NCBI GenBank assembly: GCA_963576785.1
Contig: OY756148.1
Span: forward strand, 1,550,001 to 1,614,000
DNA: 64,000 nucleotides
Source: Chlorophyllum brunneum
Taxonomy: Eukaryota > Basidiomycota > Agaricomycetes > Agaricales > Agaricaceae
Direction of reading: 5' to 3'
Part shown: positions 57,960 to 64,000 of the stretch, piece after piece
How the letters are laid out: every line of letters begins with the position of its first letter
Numbering within the stretch: the stretch's first letter is position 1
The notes under the pieces: generated by a model
Database searches by the model: none
What the model saw: the letters and a program-made list of their open reading frames with translations, nothing else
Told to the model about the DNA's origin: nothing
Position numbers and translations under genes: made by a program

Positions 57960-60168
57960 CAAACTCCTAAATACAACGATGATTAGTGCACATATATCCT
58001 AGATACCATTTTGATTTCTGTCGGGATTTTATTTTGGACATCGGGACGACATGTATCTTGGACTTTATGGAACTAGTGAGAGATCAATATTATTATTTTT
58101 TTGCCTCACCTGTGTAGATTGGGCGTTCTTGACTTGGGAACATGGAAGGTGTAGGTGCGATCGAAGTAGGTGATACTTCAAGATGGTGTCAGATGTACAA
58201 CACATTCATGCCTGGTCTTGTATCAAAGTTTTCCACCCGGGCCCGTTGAAGTTTTAACCCGTACGCAGTTTAATGGTCCCAACAACCAGACTAAGAATAT
58301 GACTTATCTGAGTCTTGTTCTATTCGGAAGTTTGATCCAATTGGCTACGAACGTACAACACATAGTATCACATATGATAATCCGAATGCGTCAGTGTGGG
58401 GCAGTGTGGAGAGAATTACAAAACAGACCAGAAGAGGCCTTCTTTGTCCTCCACACGTTGTAAAGTCAACAATGAAAAAGAAGCATTCACGACAACGAAT
58501 TCAGATTGTATATAAGGTACATATGATATCCTAACTCGACGCGAGGTGGGCCAGGGACCACAGGGAGAACAGATGGTCCCAAATACAAAGGGGTGGAACT
58601 CTGATCTCTCTCGGGAGAGTCTGAACGCAACTGGTAGTGTAGGGTTTATTAATTTTAGTGCCTCGCCTCGCCTCATGAGTTCCTATGCTTGGCGAAGGCA
58701 TGTTGATACATATATAATTTAGTCCGCTTCAAGACTTGTGTACCTGAGAGTTCCAATTTCGACAACTGCTGTCTTGCTTTCAAAGTTTGAAACGGTCACA
58801 TGGTATGGGTATACCCTTACTGAAATCAAGAAATGTTGATTAGATGATTAATGGGGATCACCACCGTCGTGGGATGACAAGCGGTTACAAAGCGTATAGA
58901 TTAAATATTCTGGACTAGACACAGCCCGCTCATGGTACATCAAGAGATCAAAAGCGTTTGGACATATGCAACTAAACATAGCGATATTTTCGGGATATGA
59001 ATAGATGGAGTAAGGATGCGCGGCAAACATATACAGTACTTATTGGCTTATTATTGAACTTGTCAATCAATGACAATTATATTCTGGAATCGAAGGTAAA
59101 CCCAGGACACCGCCTGGATGTAGAAGAGTCCTTATATAAATATGTTGTTGTAAAATGCGATGTTTTCTTGTTATGTAGATTTGAAGGTTGGGATCATGGG
59201 CAGGACGGTGATGGGTTGATGTTGGACATTATTATTAGTTTCAAACCAAAAGTTGAAGTGTAAGCTTTTGTGAAGGGAAGTAATAAACTTTGCCGTCGCT
59301 TGGGGAGTGGGACTGGTAACGATGTCAGGTTGCACGGTTTTAGACTTTTCTGACTTTGAACACAGCAGCTGCGACAACTATAACCGACCCCATGCTTGTC
59401 GGAGAGGAGTAGGGGAAATTGGATATGGAAGCATTGAATGACTGCCAGACGTTGTCCATGAGTGTCAAGCCAGAAGAGGTCCTTTGCATGCTATGAGACA
59501 GTAGGGTTTGAATTATACTTTGGTCCGCTGTGGATCGGTGGGATTATGAAGCACAGAAAGAAATCGGGTGTAGTTCGGAAAAGAAGGTATAATTAGCCTG
59601 TTCGGTGATTAATGACGCTGATAGCAAGGTGTTGTGCTTGAGGGCCCATGAGGTCGGGGGAATGAGAACGACGGAGGGCGGATTTAGTTCAATTTGGAGA
59701 GATTATGGAAGCAAGGGAGGCTAGAAGGTGATACTTGTCGGCAACTAGTCTCATGAAAATGGGTGCACGTGGACTGTGCAGTGGAGGTTCCGGTTGTGGG
59801 CCGGCCGAGCAGCAGATTGTCATATGGCGAGGTGGTCAACGATGGATGAGAAGACAAGTTTCCATGGCAAAGAGAGCAGGAGGGACGGAGATGATTGTGA
59901 TGGCACGCAGGTGAACAAGGCGAACCAGGGTGCGTGGATGAGGATGCAGCAGGTGAACAAGGCGAACCAGGGTGGGCTGGGGGTGGTCCCGGGTGGAGAG
60001 GCAGGCGTGGATGAGGATGCAATATGCGCAGCACAGACGAGAGTTGTAGTGGAATCAAGATCCAAAAATACGTGGGAGGCGGTGTGTGAAGACAGATTGT
60101 CGCCTGCCTTTTCTCGCCATCTTCTCCCACCACCGCCCTTTTCTACCCTCCCCTCCCTCCTTCTCCCC
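57960..60168. other. Long intergenic region
   Basis: AT-rich and without a supported gene. A direct repeat GGTGAACAAGGCGAACCAGG occurs at about 59910 and 59952 (42 bp apart). The frame continuing into the next gene starts at 59776, but its first 131 codons (MQWRFRLWAGRAADC...) look non-coding. Confidence 0.4.
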
Positions 60169-61401
60169 ATGGCTTCCCTCTCCTCCTCCGCTACTCTTCC
60201 TCGTTCCTCCTCTTCCCTCTCCTTTTCGACAACCTCTTCGGGCGTCCCATCCGTAATCACCTCAGATCTCACTCCCTTTCCCACCACAACCGTGGATTCT
60301 GGGCCCGGCTCCAACTTCAACAACAACAATGGCAACGACAACAGCCCTTCACTCGCCTCATCCGCTTCTCTCTACCGTACGTCCCAACTTCACTCCCTGG
60401 CTATTCGCGAGCAGGATCCTTCACAACTGACCCCCCGTCCCTTCAACGAAATCGCAGTATATACCTTTCTCGCCACCCTAGTCCTCCTTCTCAGCGTTTC
60501 CGCCGCCATCGTCATACGATCCTTTTTGCTACGCAGACGACATAGGCGGATGATCGAGGAGGCGATCAGGAACGGTACCTATGTACCTCCGGCGCCTACG
60601 GGTAGGGGTGGCCCACGCGTTGATCTATCGAAAAAGCCACGGCTGTGGGAAGCATATATGGATCTACATCATCCACAACAACTGTCGACGGCGATGTCGA
60701 TGTCGAGTGCGGACGACAGGGAATGGGACTCTATGAAGCCTCTTATGGCATCTTATGTTCGTGACTCTGCCAAGACCCAAAATCCACACAATGCAACCGG
60801 TGGTGGTGGTAGTGATGGCATGGCTGGTCGTTCTGGAGACGTCGATGGTCGTGGAGGGGAGGACGGGTTGCCTAGGTCGCGAACGCTATTTGGCAGGCTC
60901 GCAAGGGGTGTGAGGAATGCGATAAACCCAACCCCGTCAGGGCCAACATTGCCCCTTGCCCATCCAGTATCAAATGGATCAGGAAATGACACACGACAAG
61001 GCTCGGCCCTCAATTTGGGGGCAAACACTGCAAACTCGGATGTACAAATGACCGAACTCGAACCACCAGGACCTCCAAAAGTACGCGTTGCGGTCCTAAT
61101 TGCTATGCCTCGAGCACATTCTTCCTCAAAATCCTCATCCTCATCATCAACTTCACCACGATCAGCATCAACATCCTCAGCAGCTTCTTCAGCATCGGCA
61201 TCAGCATCGTCCCCTCCAGTACGAACACACATTAATCCGTCTTCGACGGATGAGGAAGAGGAACTCCCACACGTAGAGATGGGCGTCGCGGAATTGGTGG
61301 TGACGGATTCCCATCACCTGTCACATTTGGATGGAGATGATGAACACAAGGACGCGAAAGGAAAGGTGAGAGAGAGTATAGTCAGTGTTGGGAGTGTGTA
61401 G
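60169..61401 (+). CDS. Single-pass membrane protein with Ser-rich tail, 410 aa, unknown role
   Basis: The ATG at 60169 (MASLSSSATLPRSSSSLSFS) is preferred to one 393 nt upstream in the same frame because composition becomes Ser-rich and coding-like only here and it follows a pyrimidine-rich leader. A membrane helix lies near residues 98-123 (YTFLATLVLLLSVSAAIVI), followed by a basic helix (RSFLLRRRHRRMIEEAIRNG) and TYVPPAPTG..KKPRLWEAYMD, a block seen in other agaricomycete hypothetical proteins. The cytosolic tail is low complexity, with a long Ser run near 325-360 and an acidic patch (STDEEEELPHVEMG). No catalytic motif was seen. The function is unknown. Confidence 0.62.
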   Translation: MASLSSSATLPRSSSSLSFSTTSSGVPSVITSDLTPFPTTTVDSGPGSNFNNNNGNDNSPSLASSASLYRTSQLHSLAIREQDPSQLTPRPFNEIAVYTFLATLVLLLSVSAAIVIRSFLLRRRHRRMIEEAIRNGTYVPPAPTGRGGPRVDLSKKPRLWEAYMDLHHPQQLSTAMSMSSADDREWDSMKPLMASYVRDSAKTQNPHNATGGGGSDGMAGRSGDVDGRGGEDGLPRSRTLFGRLARGVRNAINPTPSGPTLPLAHPVSNGSGNDTRQGSALNLGANTANSDVQMTELEPPGPPKVRVAVLIAMPRAHSSSKSSSSSSTSPRSASTSSAASSASASASSPPVRTHINPSSTDEEEELPHVEMGVAELVVTDSHHLSHLDGDDEHKDAKGKVRESIVSVGSV

Positions 61402-63491
61402 CTGGTATACTTCTTGAACTCTTCAGTATTCCCAACCCTTCTTGCCTCCATAGCTCCTACCCCAACCCGCATCTCACGATACCGTTACCCCCCTTCACAT
61501 CACCTCTTATTTTATTTTGGCATGGTGTACAATCTCGTCCCCATTTGGAGCATTTTTTTCATACCGGAAAACAAGCCGTTGTAATACTATGTGCGCTCTG
61601 GTTTTGGTGTACGTTTTTCGTAGGTGGTTCGAGCGCATATGATTACCCATCGTGGGTTGAGATGTAGTAGTTGTCGTAGCTACTGCCGTTGTTACTCCAC
61701 CAGGGATGTAAAGTATAAGGCAGTGCATAGTTGTGTTTGTAATACCAGTGAAAGTAGCATAGGAAATATAATTCGGTGTGGTGAAGAGATAACTAGGTAC
61801 AATGTTACTGCGGTTCGAATGGGAATTGATGATAATTTCGTGTATGATCAAGTACTTAAATTAGTCGAGGGTTGTACTTGGCTCAACATAGTTTATCAAG
61901 TATATTTAGATTCTGATGAAGTGCGCGAACCGTAAACGGCGAGGCAGTGAAGTTTATGAGCGGTCTATTGTGGTGCTTTTTATAGAGCAAGGTCTCGGCG
62001 TGAGCAGATATGATAAAAACGGGTCATGTCTTTTTTGGCACTTGTCGAAGGCTATGTTTTCGGTGATTTGGTGATTCCAGTAGGATTATATGTTCCGTGA
62101 AGGTTCCGATTGGGAATTGGATATATGGGAAGTGCTTCTTGGGGTTGTGTGTGGTGAAGGCGGGTTATTATATTTCGGTAATAATTCTAGATGAAAACCT
62201 TGTTTTATCGTTTGTATCCGGAACATGGAAGAGTTATATACCAATCTGATTGGTACTTGACTTTTTTAAAGAACTATAAGGCCGGAGGCAATGCTGATCA
62301 TATCTCGGATGTTGTTGTTATAGGAAAAGTCTTAACCCGCTGTGACGTACGAATTAGTGCTTGGTAACATAACACTTGGAGTGGGAGAGTAAAAGAGCAG
62401 GGTCAATGAAGAGCCCGAGGTAGTAAGTTCAAGTTTGATCGGGGGTTTTGGTATGGTGAAGAGTGTCGTGGAGTATGTATGTTGGGAATGAAGTCATGGG
62501 CTAAGCTCCGAGTCAGAGATTCTTCATTAGTTCAAGAACTTCAAAGGATATCTGTAGAGGGTGAAGAAATGTTGGGTACTATAGCGTCAAGGTATTGCCA
62601 AATTGTTGGATAGATCCGGTCTATGTCTTTGTAACGACTTGGGCGAACTAAAAGAAATCACGAATGCTGAGCCCTCGGTAAGATTCATTGTCAGTGGCGA
62701 GACCAATGTTCCCCTAACATTGGGTGCTCTCGGAGGTCCGGAATTGGATAGGTTTTTTTTGTACTCGAGGTTGAGTCTAGAACGGAGAGTGCCAAAGACG
62801 AGTCTGACTTTTGGATGTTAGTCATTGAATTTGTTATCACGCAGAGTCTTTACTAAGATTTTGGTGAGTGCGTCTGTGGGTATGTCGGTAATTGACATCA
62901 ATAGTATATAATTGGCATTGCTGGGTTTTGAAATTGGGTCGGAGAGAAATGGTCTGTCGAGATCTGGTAATATTGTAAGAATATTGTGTGAGTTTATGAT
63001 ATCAGCGGATAGATAGGACGCGAGATCCACATAGCAGACGAATATTTTCTCTCCTCAAACCACAAAACTCTCGACTACGAAAGTGATTTGTCAAAGCAGA
63101 CAATCACCCGGTTGGACTCCCGACTGAAGAGTTGAACGTGAATTCAAGAAGACTCATTTATATGACCAAAGGAACGTCAGGTCTGCAACTGGACCTAGAG
63201 ATTTGTCGACCTCGCCAGAGGTGTGCATTATAAGAGTGTAGCGCTGTCGTTGAAGTCATTGCTTTAGTGTGGTCCATGGATTGGTTGCGAGTCGTATGTA
63301 TCACGTGGCCAGCGATCGATTTGTCACAAATTCTCGTGTGTCGTCTTCTCTCTCTCGACCTCATTTATCATTTTCTAGCTTCAAGAAAAATGTCTATTGA
63401 ACGACAAACGATACAATACTCGCAGCCGAAGAGCAAAACCGAAATTGGTTCATATTCACGATGCCGATAACACAATCGGACTTGTCGAGAA
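61402..63491. other. Gene-free region with a faint retroelement-like trace
   Basis: About 2 kb with no supported gene. A minus frame 62818-63030 ends ILLMSITDIPTDALTKILVK, which loosely recalls the tail of Ty1/copia RNase H (xYIPTxxMxADxLTK). No reverse transcriptase, integrase or LTR was found around it, so at most it is a decayed scrap. Confidence 0.3.
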
Positions 63492-63548
63492 TCAACCCCT
63501 CGAAATGATCTCAGCTCCAAAGTTGGCAAACCACAGGTCCTGGTCCTT

Positions 63549-64000
63549 TTACGTAGCCCAGTCAGGGGTCGAACCTATCATCGGCTCCATCAATACAGGC
63601 CCTTATCCGCTCTTAAGTAAGCCAACTCACCTCCAAAGAAACTCTGGATTTGCATGCCTCGAATACGACCAGCGCTACCATCCCTAAGAATGATTCCAGA
63701 AAGATCGATAACACTCCGTCCATTAACAAACAGCTCGATCTCCCCATTCGCTTCATCAGCATCGTTGAGTTTCACCCGTTCAGCAATAGTAGTCCATTCA
63801 CCATCTGGGAGTGAGAAGCTGCCCCTGTTCACTGAGATGCCAAACGTGGAATTACAAACCGAGTTTGGCATTGAGCAGAGCTTCTTGTTGGCGGCGAAGC
63901 GAGGATCCTCGTATGGGGGAAGGTAGAGGTAAAGTTCGCCAGCGCCATTAGTTCTCCACATCAGACGTGCGGAGAAGCAGCCGGGATCTTGACGACCACC
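63549..64000 (-). pseudogene. 3' part of a PL14-type polysaccharide lyase, with an early in-frame stop; cut by the window edge
   Basis: It runs in from beyond 64000. The sequence reads GGRQDPGCFSARLMWRTNGA, GELYLYLPP, C..PNSVCNSTFGISVNRGSFS, EWTTIAERVKLNDADEANGE, ELFVNGRSVIDLSG, RIRGMQIQSFFGG. This is the typical C-terminal half of mushroom proteins assigned to polysaccharide lyase family 14, likely secreted. An intron at 63575-63630 joins GG to STPDWAT, where TAA (63551-63549) ends the frame. The DNA after this stop continues in the same frame as KDQDLWFANFGAEIISRG to a TGA at 63492, matching the family's usual ending after WAxPKDQ. About 19 codons are thus cut off by a nonsense change. It may be an inactive gene or simply a slightly shorter protein. 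Confidence 0.72.

Noticed and set aside
59776..60168. Upstream extension of the 60169 gene to the ATG at 59776
   Set aside because: The extra 131 residues have non-coding composition and contain a 42-bp-spaced DNA repeat; the sharp shift in composition occurs at 60169.
62818..63030. Possible Ty1/copia RNase H tail (ITDIPTDALTKILVK)
   Set aside because: Isolated motif with no reverse transcriptase, integrase, LTR or target-site duplication nearby.
1..64000. CRISPR arrays, operons, bacterial insertion sequences
   Set aside because: None seen; the intron-rich gene structure is eukaryotic and no spaced identical repeats or transposase frames were found.

Overview
This window is nuclear DNA from a filamentous basidiomycete, almost certainly an agaricomycete (mushroom-forming) fungus. 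The genes are dense and broken by many introns of about 45-65 bp with GT..AG borders. Several families are typical of mushrooms: STE3-type pheromone receptors with CaaX pheromone precursors, a cerato-platanin, a PL14-type lyase, and single-span proteins with low-complexity tails. All exon-intron models were built by eye from reading frame, splice signals and family resemblance. For the main genes the summed exon lengths are multiples of three.

Layout. 1-10.3 kb holds the 5' end of an unknown gene (-), a trehalose-6-phosphate synthase complex regulatory subunit (+), a possible beta-trefoil protein (-), a HAPSTR1/C16orf72-like protein (-) and an RGG-rich protein (+). 11.2-18.2 kb is a pheromone/receptor (mating-type B-like) locus. 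It has three STE3-like receptors, here R1 (-), R2 (+) and R3 (-), and two small CaaX pheromone precursor genes, P1 (+) and P2 (+). Their promoters share clusters of ACAATG/CATTGT elements. 19.5-29.7 kb holds a cerato-platanin (-), an F-box protein (-), a double-Myb telomere-binding protein of the Tay1/Teb1 type (-) and the proteasome subunit Rpn9 (-).

29.7-34.2 kb is gene-poor and includes a 200-bp assembly gap. 34.2-51.1 kb is an array of five paralogous orphan seven-transmembrane genes (A-E) sharing one ten-exon structure. It is interrupted by a head-to-head pair, a PP6-type phosphatase (-) and EMC1 (+). One copy (D) is broken. The C/D pair arose by a segmental duplication that also carried the 3' end of EMC1, and that EMC1 piece survives as a decayed relic between C and D. 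51.8-64 kb holds a MICOS Mic26/27-type subunit (+), a secreted GH78 alpha-L-rhamnosidase (+), two single-span membrane proteins (+) and, at the right edge, the 3' end of a PL14-type lyase (-) with an in-frame stop about 20 codons before its apparent original end.

How the genes fit together. The pheromone and receptor genes are one functional system: farnesylated peptides signalling to G-protein-coupled receptors during mating. The trehalose, proteasome, EMC, MICOS, phosphatase and telomere genes are ordinary housekeeping neighbours. The cerato-platanin, rhamnosidase and lyase fit a saprotrophic or plant-associated secretome. The most unusual content is the orphan 7TM array with its visible history of duplication and decay, about 16 kb from the mating receptors, and the shared promoter motif across the mating locus.
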